Source: Nyssa sinensis (taxonomy: Eukaryota; Streptophyta; Magnoliopsida; Cornales; Nyssaceae). Taken from it: DNA of 64,000 nucleotides. A model generated the notes under the pieces. That model was not told where the DNA came from. It searched no databases and worked only from the letters and a program-made list of their open reading frames with translations. Location of the stretch: NCBI GenBank assembly GCA_008638375.1, contig CM018035.1, positions 39,360,254 to 39,424,253 of the forward strand, read 5' to 3'. Of this stretch, positions 53,991 to 64,000 are shown in pieces. Position numbers and translations under genes: made by a program. The first letter of the stretch is position 1. Each line of letters starts with the position of its first letter.

Positions 53991-56104
53991 GTTCATATAT
54001 TACAAACAATATATATATATATATATCATACTTGATAAATTTAATTTAATTAAAATTATTTAATTAAATTAAATAGTCAAAAAATGCCCAGTGTCCAAAT
54101 GAGATGAGTTATATATGTATTCTTACTATCTTGGACCTCCTGAGTCCTATGGTGAGGTTCACGACATGAGATGAGATCACAAAAAATCTAAGACCCCTAA
54201 AAATGTCAAAATGACCAAAATGCCCCTACACCATAAATGAGTCAAACGAAGTCCAAATTAAATAAATAAATAGTGGATTTTGACTATTTTAAGCATTTTG
54301 AATCTAATGGTGGGGTCTGTTTCATAAGACGAGACTCCAAAAAATTTAGACACGTTAAGGTATAAATTACCAAATTGCCCCTAACGTGTCCTAAATCGAA
54401 TTAAATTCTAAGGAAGCCTAAATTGACTTTCTTCGATGTTCCGGACTCAATGATAGAGTCTATTCACCCAAAGGAAGTGTCTAAAATAAAAATACATAAA
54501 ATTTGATGAATAGCATCAGTAGGGGATATTGTAGTGATGTGATGTTAACAAGATTATATATGAATTGTTCTTAGGAGTTACAGAGGAAGTGGGAAAGCGC
54601 ATTTTTTTGCACTGACCTAAGGACCGAGGTAAGTAACCCTGCCTTTGAAATGGAGATTTAAATCCATGAATTTGAAGAAGTTTTAAGTTCAATTTATTTG
54701 AAGCCTCGAATATCAAATTCAGTATCATATGATTCCTGTTTTAAATGTTTTCTACTTTCATAAACTGTATTGTGACATGCTGGGTGATTGGTCTGAATCA
54801 CAGTTTTCCTTTTTAATTATGTTTCAGCATGTCTGGGTTTAAAATGCTAAATTTTCATAAATGTTCTAAATTTGATTATTCCAAATATTGAAGTTCTATT
54901 GCAGAAATTATATATTTCATGTTTTAAATATTCATGAAAAATATCTATTGAAGAAGCCATGTGATAAGTTATATATATTTCATGTTTTAAATATTCATGA
55001 AAAATACCTATTGAAGAAGCCATGTGATAAATGTTTTGTAAGATAAATTGTGCATAAGCACCTATAGATTTTTGGGTTGTACGTAACTCAATTAATCTGT
55101 AAAAATATGATGGGATTTTGGGTTGCACGGAACTCAATTGACTATCGAAATGCCAGGTAGCAGGATCTGATCCCCCTGGTATGGGATATCTCTATTGTAG
55201 CATTGTAGCATTGTAGTAAAATGGGAGTCTGGTTTGAAACAAATTCCACCTAATTAAAGAGAAAATATGACAAATGTTTTTGGAAATGGAAGCAGGTTTT
55301 ACCCCCATTTTCCTATACATGTTTATATGTTTTGAAGTAACGATTTCAAAAATGGAAGTAGGTTTTTACCCCCATTTTATTATACGTGTTTATATGCTTT
55401 TAAATTGCATATGTTCTACTTGAAGAAATGTGTATTTAGCTTGAATACTTTAAATATTTTAAAGCTATCTGTTTTAAGAATGCATATACTTCGTGTTCTA
55501 AAATGTACGAGCAATTGGTAGTGAGTATTTTATAAACTCTTATGTGCTAAACCACTACCAGTTGAAAACCCCATGAAAAATGCGGGAATTACTCACAAGC
55601 TCAGATTAGCTGACCCGAATTTTATTCGGACCCTCCTTTCAGGTAAATGATGGCAGCTTGATCTTGATGGCGATGAGGATAACCCTATCTATTTTGGAAG
55701 AAGAGTTAGGCAACTAATCACAGGACTAGCAATTCTCTTGGGGATGTACTATGAAGTTGGCAATATTTTATATTAGGAAGTATTTCGCTATTGTGTATTA
55801 AGTCCCGTGGAACAGTTAAACATGTATTAATTATGAAGCCTTTAAGTTTTAGTTATGCTTTGAATGTGTGATCATGTGTACCATTGTGAATAGCGGCAGT
55901 ATTGGACGGATGTGCAAATTTTTAAAATGAGAAAAGAAAAGAAAAATTTTTTCACGCTTCTGCAACCACATGAAGCACATCTATTCAATACCGCTGCAGA
56001 TGCCAGCCTTGTCCCGAGGCTTTCGAGTCTTGGGGGGGCGGTCGCGACTCGGGGTCCGCGCGAGGCGAATTTCAGGTCGTGACAGAACTCAACAAAAAAT
56101 ATAT

Positions 56105-56200
56105 ATGTAAGGGCACGTGTTGCGCTTGGGAATCAAACCCAAGACCGAGCCACTAACTAAGCCCAAAAACCTAAGGGTTGAGCCACTGAGCCACAGCCGA
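56105..56200 (-). other. tRNA-like block in outer LTR
   Basis: Minus-strand A box TGGCTCAGTGG (perfect) and B box GGTTTGATTCC (one mismatch), followed by CAAGCGCAACACGTGCCC. A SINE or tRNA-derived fragment is likely. It is in the same strand orientation relative to its LTR as the blocks at 53774 and 53905. Confidence 0.5.
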
Positions 56201-57309
56201 AGCTGTGCTCATAAACCCACCATAATAAACATATATATATGTATGTATATATTCTAAAGTAATTTCAAAGAAACCAACCTGCTGTATTTACAGTCAAGCC
56301 CTCAAGAGTATACTAAATACGCTAAGGCCTCAAATTTCTGATAAATTACGAAATTTCCCAAAGATGGTCAAAATGACCTTTTTACCGCTAAACAAATGCA
56401 AGAATAACATCTACACCCTTAAAAATTATATTTAACATAATTAATGCTACACATGACCAAATCAAGATCTAGAAGAACCTGCGTTAAGGTTTTTTAGCTT
56501 TCCGGATCCAATAGTGGAGTCTGTTTTAATAAACGAGTTTTCTAAATATGTAAGCAAAAACCGACGGACACATATGGTGAAACTTCACAAATAAAGTTAA
56601 ATAGCCAAATAGATGCCAAAAATTTTAGAACTTTATACTTAACCTTTTAGGGCTATCCCCAACTCAATGACAAAGTCCACACAGCCATGTGGAACACAGA
56701 TTAGATAGACCCTATGAAATGCATTCTCTAAACCGTACTTAATAAGTGTTGACTACCTTAATAGGGCCCATATAAGTCATGGACGATATCGAATGGAAAA
56801 GAAAAGTTGAACGAAGGCTGAGAGCAATCGTAAGGACATGTGAGGTGGTTAGCTAAAACCCCTTTATCTATAAAGTACCATTTGTTCATAGAGGAGGAAT
56901 GAAAAGGAATGGATTGACCCAAGCATAGTCGTAGGGACAAGAAAGCGTGGGTGACAATTTTTTAGAAATAGAATCACCCAAAAACGAAGAGTGTGGTAGT
57001 GGTTACAAGAAAGCCACCACAGAACCAAGTGACAATGAAACACAAATGTCAAGAGAGTAACCCTGGACCTTGAAGTGGAGAATTCTATCAATTACATCTT
57101 TACAGTTTTATAGTAAAGCATGCAGTATCTTACCACTTATGAATATCATATTAAATATTTTATTGCATGACTCTTTTCAGAATACCGAGATAAATGTTTA
57201 CATGTTTTAACTACATCTCTTTAAATTCTTTATAAGGTATGGATAGTTTAAATGATAACATTTGCAAGTACACTTAGCATGAAAGTATACGCCATAAAAT
57301 GTTCATGAC

Positions 57310-57395
57310 AAATAGTCGTGCCCAGTTGGAGGGTTAAGCTATATTCACGACATAATCATGCCCAGTTGGGGGGTTAAGTTAGGTTGTGTAGGCCG
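57310..57395 (+). repeat. About 48-bp tandem pair in LTR
   Basis: Two units containing CGTGCCCAGTTGGAGGGTTA and CATGCCCAGTTGGGGGGTTA. Confidence 0.7.
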
Positions 57396-58081
57396 AGAGC
57401 TCTAGATTACACATAATCGCCCAGGTGACTAACTAAGACAAAGTTAAAAAAAAAGGATTGGCATATATGATTTTATGGCATAGTTACAGATATAAATCAT
57501 GTTTTCTATTATCTACTTTTGCAAACTGTTTAGTAAGAAAACTTGCATAACTTCTGAAATATTAGTAATATGCATGCAATTTCTAAATGAAAGTAATTTT
57601 AACATAAATCCATGAGAGTTTATGAAAGAAGTTTCAAAACCCATAATAGGGAACTTGAGTTATTCACGAGCTTTTCTTAAAGCTCACAGGGTTTTTATCC
57701 TGTGTATTCTATGTGGAGCCTCAGGTAATGTAGCTTGAAGGAAGAAAGTCTAATTACAGTGCTTTTGAAGAAATGAAAAATTTGACTAAAGAGTTGTACC
57801 TTTTGTAGGAGTAGCCAAAAGAAAATTTAAAACTGTAAAATCCAGACATTTTCATTTAATGAAATTTTAGTTATGCTCAACCATGATTCAGTTTTCGCTA
57901 CTTTACATGTATGAATGCATGGAATGTATGTACCAGACAAGATGCATTCGGTTGGACACACCATCAATATACTATATTAGAGTTAGTATATTAATGAGGT
58001 GCCTAACCAGCCGGTCATTATCCGTAATCCACACTGGGTGGTTTTGGTATATGACATGTAGTGTCCCTCGAAATCCCGCTA

Positions 58082-58215
58082 GGTAGCCAAGGGTCCGACC
58101 ATAGGTAGGTGTCTTTCCTATTTCCTATTTTGTGAACAATGAAATTTTTTGCTTTCGGTCTCAGCTTGAGAATCTTCCTCCAACACCAACTGCAAGTTGA
58201 CAAGTACAATTTATA
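58082..58215 (-). pseudogene. Second LINE, minus strand, upstream part
   Basis: The minus frame reads CSWCWRKILKLRPKAKNFIV and KIGNRKDTYLWSDPWLP, the segment just before the zinc-binding domain in plant LINE ORF2. It continues in frame at 50274 once the LTR is removed. The 5' side ends near the copia LTR at 58255, so the rest of ORF2 is missing. Confidence 0.8.
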
Positions 58216-58254
58216 CTTGAACTATATATATATATATCTTTATCTATCCATTTC

Positions 58255-58449
58255 TGTTAGAATTAGGACTCTTCTTTTGTTATCCTAGTAGTTTTAGGAT
58301 TTTAATTATTTTCTTTTCCTTTTAGGACTCTCATTAACACTTATATATAAGGAGATCCATTGCATACTTTATTAATTAATTCAATCTAAAACAATGTAGT
58401 CGTTTTGAGTTTTTTCACCTTTTCTCTTATGTTTTACTTTATTCCATCA
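58255..58449 (+). repeat. 5' LTR of copia element
   Basis: 195 bp, TGTTAGAATTAGGACTC to TTATTCCATCA, with a TATATAAGGAGATCC promoter-like box. A direct repeat of 62983-63191. Confidence 0.9.
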
Positions 58450-59252
58450 CGAGTCACGCAAGAAATCTAATTTCTTGAGTTTACTTTTTCAAAGTAACAC
58501 CAGCCTATTGGGTGTATGCCAAGTTCCTTGTTCGAGTAACCCACGAGGTCACTGACTAGCAAGAGCAATATCCCACTGCTATGTCACACAAAGCCACCAT
58601 AATCAATACCTATGGTAACAAACTTGTTGTCAAAAGTGACCATCCGATCACTCAAGTTGGTCTCAAATCTCAGTGATCACCATTTCACTAAGAAACACTA
58701 GTTGGCATAGATTTTATTGGGCAAACATCTTGTCATAATTCCGTTCTCCTGCACAAATATTCATCATAATCATGGCCCGACAAGTTTTGCAACTTCAACC
58801 ACCATATCAACATAAGATTTCAGAGGTGTTTGGTTTTGTGGAACGTCTAAAGTCACTTTTTTGGTTATGGCTTTCTTAGTTGATGTTACTTCAAGTAACA
58901 GTTGTGCCCCATTCCCTCGCTATCATATGTGTGTACAAGAGATGGCCTATAAGTTGTGGGCTACCACGATCGCACATGGGCACACTTTTATCATCTCTTA
59001 TAGCATCTACTATAATGCAAAAATTGGGATGAAAGTTATTAATGTTCTTCCGAGGTATATTATTATGCGCATGGGCTTTTATTAATGGGTTCACTTAAGC
59101 AGTCTGGATGTTGATCGTTGATTTTATCTTGCTTGATTTCGGTATTAGATTCGCCAATCAACCTATTCTTACACTAGTGATTTTATTTATTGTCCTAAGG
59201 CCATTCTCTTTTGGATTCCTACTAGTGACAATGGTTATATCTTTTATGATAC

Positions 59253-62170
59253 TGTAAAGATCTGAACAATCAGAGTAAAGTTTTTGTTTTACCGGTAGGA
59301 CACTATTCATGCATTATTTGTTGGTAGGGCACTATACATGCATCATTTAGACATAAGTTATGTTTAGATGCATAATTTAAGTAATCTATAGAAGGGAAAT
59401 GTGCTTAAAATGTTAAAATAAACTTCTTGTAAGAATTTGAGTGAAATCTAAGATAGTGTGAAAATGGGCTCAAAACGCTAACTTGGGTGGGCCTGGCCTC
59501 GCCTGCTAGCGACTCATTAAGGGAAAAAGGGTTTTTTTCACCCCTTGACCCTTTTAGTATAAATAGATCACTTAAGAGCTAAAAATATCACAACTTGGCT
59601 GAAAAAAGTGCAGAATCTCGAGTTTGGAGAGAGGTCATGAAGAAAACCTAGGTTTTTCAACTTTCTACCTTCCAAAACACATATCTAACCTTGGAATCTC
59701 TTAAGGATTCCTTCTAGGAAGTTGTTCCCCACCACAAGAGCTAAAATTTTACTAATTATTTTGGCTTCAAAGTGAGCACAACTCCCTAGGATTGAGAAAA
59801 GCCCTTGTAGGTATGATATTTTGCTAAATAAAGACTAGAGTTAAGTTTATTGATATTTTTATAAGTTAGTTGTATGACTTACATGCTTAATTTATGTTAG
59901 AGAATCACCTAACATATAGTTGCTTTTTAAAATCTAGGGTTGGTTTTTTGTGTATTTGTGTATTCTCTGAGAATTTGGTAAAGTTGTGAACATGTAACAT
60001 GAATATATGTATAATTGATTGTATTATAGCCTATGTTCATGTAGATAAAGTCTTGTAGTTTGAAAGTTATGGTTTGCTTAATATATAATACATGATTTAA
60101 GGCACACCCCATGTGTTTGATAAAATGCCTCATAGAAATTGCATGGTAAATTAAGGCATGTTGGCATATTGTGAATCTTTGGAAACATGGAGTGTGTTGA
60201 GAACTTTGGTGCTATGCATTATCCTAAGGTGAAAAACCCAAAATATGGCAAAAAATGAGTGGTATTTGCATGCCAACGACAGAGGACTGTGAAGCGAGAC
60301 ATGTGTTGGGCATAGAGTTACATGTGTGTGTCATGCATATTGCCATTACATTGCATTAGTGAATTGGAGGGTTTATAGCTCAAAAATGTTCACTTTGCAC
60401 ATGTCACAAGTTACCTTTATTCTTTGTTTAGCATTGTGTCATACAAGTCGTCGCACTTACCCTACATGAGATTACATTTTTCAGAGGAAACTCCCGACAC
60501 TTGAGACTTGATGAAGTGTTAGAGCATGGAGGGGAAAATAGACTTTGAAATGTATTTAGCCTAAGGGCTATATTTTACATATAGGGGCATAAGCCCAATG
60601 AAGTTTATTTCATGTTTAAAGTTTAGACTCTGTGTAATTTATAAACTTTATCTTATGTTGGATTGTATAGAATTTTGTATTGAATATAAATGAGGAGCAT
60701 GAAGCTCCAAGTAGTTACTTTGTTTTTGAAATATGATTGTGGATATTGAAAATATAAAATTGTGTAAATAAATATTCTATTAGGTGTTGTTATTGGTGTT
60801 GAGGAGGATGAGGAGGAGGAATGGAATGAGGAAAAAGGTCAATAAACGAATGAGACTATGATAAAATTTTTCAAGAATAACAACTAGGTTAAATGGAGTG
60901 AGAGAGCATGCCTAGATTTTCTAAGTAAGAAATCAAATGACTTAAGAGGAGAAAGAAAGGTAAGGAAATGAAAACAGGGGCATAGGAGGAAACTTGGGGC
61001 AAATTAGTCAAAAATTACTTAAGGTCAAAAAATAAGGGAAAAAGGGTAAAATAGTCATTTTACATGTTTTAGGGTCCCACACCAAGTTTGGTGATGAAAT
61101 AAATTGAAATGGCTGCAAAAAAAAGTCAAAATCAAGATTTTAGGCCAATGTTAGAAATTCTGGTATTATAGCAAAATGGCTACTAGAATTACTATAGCAT
61201 GAGGGGTAGGAGGCTAGGAGACCAGCCAACAGGCAGCCCAGCCACTCGCGCCCCTAGTGCTGGCCACCCAGGCCCTGCTGCTGCACACCCGCACACTGCA
61301 TGCCTCCTACGCGCACGCTCCCACGCGCCTGCATGTTTTTGGCCGCCCTTCCCCGCACACCCGCGTGCCCCTGCTCCTGTCTGCGTGCGCCTACAACCTA
61401 GCCAGCTGCCTTGCCATGCGATGCCATGCCTAGCTGCCTTGCCACTTGCTGCCATGTCTTGCCCTACCTTTGACAACCTTATTTTGGTCTCATGCAAGCC
61501 CATGTTGGTAGCTGTCTTTGACTCTATTTTGAGGGCTACATGGGTATGCCATGACATGCTTTCCAAGGCCATTTTAAGGCCATTCACTCCCATGTTAGAT
61601 ACCACATTTTGGAACTCCTTTTTGGACACTTTTAGCCATTATACCAAGCCATGTTGGGCACCTTATTGGAACACATTTTAGTCATTATTCAAAGTCATGT
61701 TTGGCCACCTCCTTAGACCACTTTAGGTAGGCTTTTTGACATATCCTTAGTCTATGCCTTAGGGCATTTTTAGCCTACTTTAACCATCAAGTTGAGCCAC
61801 CTTGGGCAAACCTTTTTGGCTAGTTTTTACCCATGTCCTAGGCTATTTTTGGTCAACCTTCTAAGTTATTTTTGAATAATATTTGGGGTCATTTTAGGCC
61901 ATGTTTCAAGGTGCATTGAGACATTTTTGGGGCTATCTTAAAGGTCATGCTTGGACATGACTTAGACTATTTTTTACCATTGGTTAGGGAGGTATTTGAC
62001 TAGTATTTGGAACTCATTTTGGGTGAGTCGAGTCAGAATTTTTCATTTTTAATTTAGGAAAACATGAAAAAATTAATATGTAATCAATTAAATTCAATCA
62101 ATTGTATTTTATTAACTCTTTTTAGGTCATTTTCAATCATTTTCTGGGTTTGAAAATTTGGGGCATGACA
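59253..62170 (+). mobile_element. Solo gypsy LTR nested in copia element
   Basis: Begins TGTAAAGATCTGAA and ends TTGGGGCATGACA, 2918 bp, flanked by perfect GATAC (59248-59252 and 62171-62175). It belongs to the same family as 11903-14792: similar termini, shared TTGGAAACATGG phrase, GC-rich island (61240-61440) and GGCCAT-rich 3' part. The open frames across the GC-rich island (61192-61681) are composition effects. Confidence 0.9.
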
Positions 62171-62844
62171 GATACTATCATAAAGTGTTCTTGGTTCCTA
62201 TTTTTTGAAAGCTTTTTTTGAGTTCTTGGGGCTTATTCCACCACATGCACATGTCTCTTTCGCTGCGTGTCCCTTCAAGACAGTCTCGTGCACGTGTCTC
62301 TTCTATTCAGTGTAATTCTTAACACATAATTTGTTACCATACATTTATTTCTTGGGCTATTCTACAATACATACTGAATTACTACTCATCAGCTCTAACC
62401 GTTGTGAGGTCTCTACAGTGACATCGGTATTCGTTTTAGTTACATGTTAATTCGTCAGCTTTCGCCTTTGTGAGATTTCTATAACAAGGCCAGCCCTCTA
62501 TCGTGTCCTTTATATTCAGTTAGTTATGTGTTAGCCACGTTAACTCTCTCATATTGTTTCTTAAATGTGAGACCTTTACAACAATGTTCGCCCTCACACA
62601 TGTTTAATCTTATCAGATATGTGTGTATTCCACATAAAATCTCAAATGGTGTTGTGAGATCCTATTACGTGCCAATCTAGAGAAGTAATCAGTTTCATAT
62701 CTGCCATCACATGTGTTCTATCACGTATCTAGCCTCATCAACAAAGAATTTTTCACACATGTTCTATCAGGTATCCTGTAATTCTTATTTATGTTTTGTC
62801 AAGCATTTTGCAGATGTCACACATTCTTATCCTATTTAGTTCAC

Positions 62845-62960
62845 TAGCCAGTTGTAGATATCTTTACCAAGACATATTGTTACATGCAGATCGCCACTTC
62901 ACTACTGTCCAAGACACCCACACGTGATCTTATTTTCAAACTCAAGTTGATCTCTCGCAC
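62845..62960 (+). pseudogene. Copia pol C-terminal remnant
   Basis: The frame reads SQLVDIFTKTYCYMQ and continues to LISRTLP, matching the (A)DIFTK motif that closes copia RNase H, just before the polypurine-like TTTGAGGGAGC and the 3' LTR. Confidence 0.75.
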
Positions 62961-62982
62961 TCTACCATGAGTTTGAGGGAGC

Positions 62983-63191
62983 TGTTAGAATTAGGACTCT
63001 ACTTTTATTATCCTAGTAGTTTTAGGACTTTAATTATTTCCTTTTCCTTTTAGGACTCTCATTAACTCTTCTATATAAGGAGATCCCTTACATAGTTTAT
63101 TAATTAATTTAATTTAGTACAATGTAGTCATTGTGGGTTCTTCCGCTTTTCACTCTTTCCCTTTTCTCTTATGTTTTAGTTTATTCCATCA
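62983..63191 (+). repeat. 3' LTR of copia element
   Basis: 209 bp, same termini as 58255-58449, preceded by the purine-rich GAGTTTGAGGGAGC. Confidence 0.9.
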
Positions 63192-63825
63192 ATTCTAATA
63201 ATTTAGGCTTTTGTTATCAGTAGTCATGACTTTTTGCAGTTTAAAAGCTTCTTTTAGAAGCACTAAAATAATAAAAAATTTACTTCTAATGACTTTTTTT
63301 TTAATCAACAAAGAAAGATACTGTATATATAATCTCTCATTAGGTATTCCAAGACGCCCTATGTTGCATGGTTACTAATAATCTTCCATATGCATGCATC
63401 TACACTACATTTTTATCCTTTAATTATCTAATTTATTATTTCCTTTTTAATTTATTGTTTTCCCTCTTTAAAGTTTAACAAAAAAGTATGAAATAGAACT
63501 AAGCATATATATATATATATATATATCCCTCTATGTCATGTAGTATAGATATCTTGTTAATTACATATGCAACTTATGGCCGTGTATATAAATATCTCAA
63601 TAAATTTAATAATCAAATGGGTTTTAATTATATTTTATTTTATTAATGTTTCAACAATATCAAATAAAAGTAAAGATATGAGAATAGGGAAAGGATGTTT
63701 CTTAGACAATGATAGATGGAGTACAAATATAATATAGAAATTCAATATATAGCAAAAAAATAAAAATAAATAAAAAAGAGAGGGAAACTAGTGGTTTGCT
63801 TACATAGTAGAATGAAAAGACTTAC
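63192..63825. other. No recognised feature
   Basis: AT-rich, with (TA)n at 63505-63526. It may be intron of the gene suggested by the exon at 63826-63933. Confidence 0.5.
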
Positions 63826-63933
63826 TGGGAATGCAATGGAGCACCATTCTGACTTTGATCTTTTTCCTGAAGCAATTTTCTTTTGCATGTAGCTCTCCGT
63901 GCATGCAATGATTCAAAATCGGGGAATCGAAAC
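63826..63933 (-). CDS. Possible internal exon of an unrecognised gene
   Basis: On the minus strand a CTTCTGTATAG acceptor is followed by 108 bp (a multiple of three) and a strong GTAAGTC donor. Two frames are open: one reads FRFPDFESLHARRATCKR and on, the other FDSPILNHCMHGELHAKE and on. The first is basic and looks more protein-like. No family was recognised. The upstream part of the gene would lie beyond the right edge. Confidence 0.3.
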
Positions 63934-64000
63934 CTATACAGAAGGATAAATTATTATATGATCCAAAATTATTAGTCTTTGTCAATTATAAATTGTTATG

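Larger units (their letters stand above)
52067..56084 (+). mobile_element. Solo gypsy LTR nested in LTR 50280-58081
   Basis: Begins TGTAACACCTGATTTG and ends TTTCAGGTCGTGACA, 4018 bp, flanked by perfect GAACT (52062-52066 and 56085-56089). Its layout resembles the LTRs at 18073 and 50280: TA/TG microsatellites (52458-52505, 52636-52678), a GA-rich leader (52880-52960), a GGACTCAATGATAGAGT phrase (about 54443) and a GGGGGGCGGTCGCG stretch near the end. Two tRNA-like blocks lie at 53774-53850 and 53905-53990. The partial minus-strand copy at 26219-27440 is of this family. Confidence 0.9.
50280..58081 (+). mobile_element. Solo gypsy LTR inserted in LINE, itself interrupted
   Basis: Begins TGTAACACCCTC and ends TCGAAATCCCGCTA (the expected terminal CA reads TA), flanked by perfect GGTAG (50275-50279 and 58082-58086). 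Removing it and one GGTAG makes the LINE reading frame continuous (DTYLWSDPWLP followed by TLGSGDPLEPK), which confirms the borders. Excluding the nested LTR at 52067-56084 it is about 3.78 kb. It holds (GT)n at 50657-50685 and 50804-50832, a tRNA-like block at 56105-56200 and TCCAATAGTGGAGTC at about 56508. No gag or pol. Confidence 0.88.
58255..63191 (+). mobile_element. Ty1/copia-type element, decayed, split by a solo LTR
   Basis: Short direct LTRs (58255-58449 and 62983-63191) with TG/CA ends bracket a degenerate interior interrupted at 59253-62170. The C-terminal pol motif SQLVDIFTKTYCYMQIATSL at about 62845-62905 is the copia RNase H tail. The flanking 5-mers ATTTC and ATTCT are only similar. 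No intact gag, integrase or RT is readable; the interior left after removing the solo LTR is only about 1.6 kb, so most of pol is deleted. Confidence 0.8.

Noticed and set aside
61192..61681. Long overlapping frames (145 and 160 codons) on both strands
   Set aside because: Ala/Pro/His/Cys-rich composition over the GC-rich island of solo LTR 59253-62170; no domain.

Overview
This window is nuclear DNA of a flowering plant, most likely a eudicot with a large, repeat-rich genome. It has intron-containing plant genes (an R2R3-MYB of the MYB5 type and the start of a Pur-alpha gene). About three quarters of it is transposable elements: Ty3/gypsy and Ty1/copia LTR elements, plant L1-type LINEs and MITEs. 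Species cannot be told from the sequence.

Layout. 1-2.9 kb: two old tandem duplications, one copy holding a MITE. 3.6-4.0 kb: first two coding exons of a Pur-alpha gene on the minus strand, running off the left edge. 4.6-21.8 kb: an ancient foldback (long inverted repeat) element of about 2.2 kb, blown up to about 17 kb by nested insertions. These are a small LTR-type unit in the left arm (4739-5921), a pol-deleted gypsy element in the loop (6899-17208, itself carrying a solo LTR at 11903-14792) and a solo LTR in the right arm (18073-21570). Each insertion has a perfect 5-bp target duplication. 21.8-29.6 kb: AT-rich remnants and broken LTRs. 29.6-39.7 kb: a full-structure but decayed minus-strand gypsy element of the same group as the one at 6.9-17.2 kb, with pol and an antisense extra ORF.

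40.3-43.5 kb: a second MITE, then the MYB5-like gene (two exons), the only gene that looks intact. 45.2-50.3 kb: LINE copies. A minus-strand LINE is split by a solo LTR (50280-58081) that itself contains another solo LTR (52067-56084); removing the outer one restores the LINE reading frame. 58.3-63.2 kb: a decayed Ty1/copia element split by a solo LTR (59253-62170) of the same family as the one at 11.9-14.8 kb. 63.8-63.9 kb: a possible exon of an unrecognised minus-strand gene leaving the right edge.

The host genes probably have no functional link. The MYB5-like protein would act in flavonoid/proanthocyanidin and epidermal regulation; Pur-alpha is a single-stranded nucleic-acid binding protein. 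The interest of the window lies in its transposon archaeology: a resolvable multi-level nest, a paired autonomous-type and pol-less element sharing an antisense ORF and a remodelled minisatellite, and Pol III promoter-like modules inside retroelement DNA.
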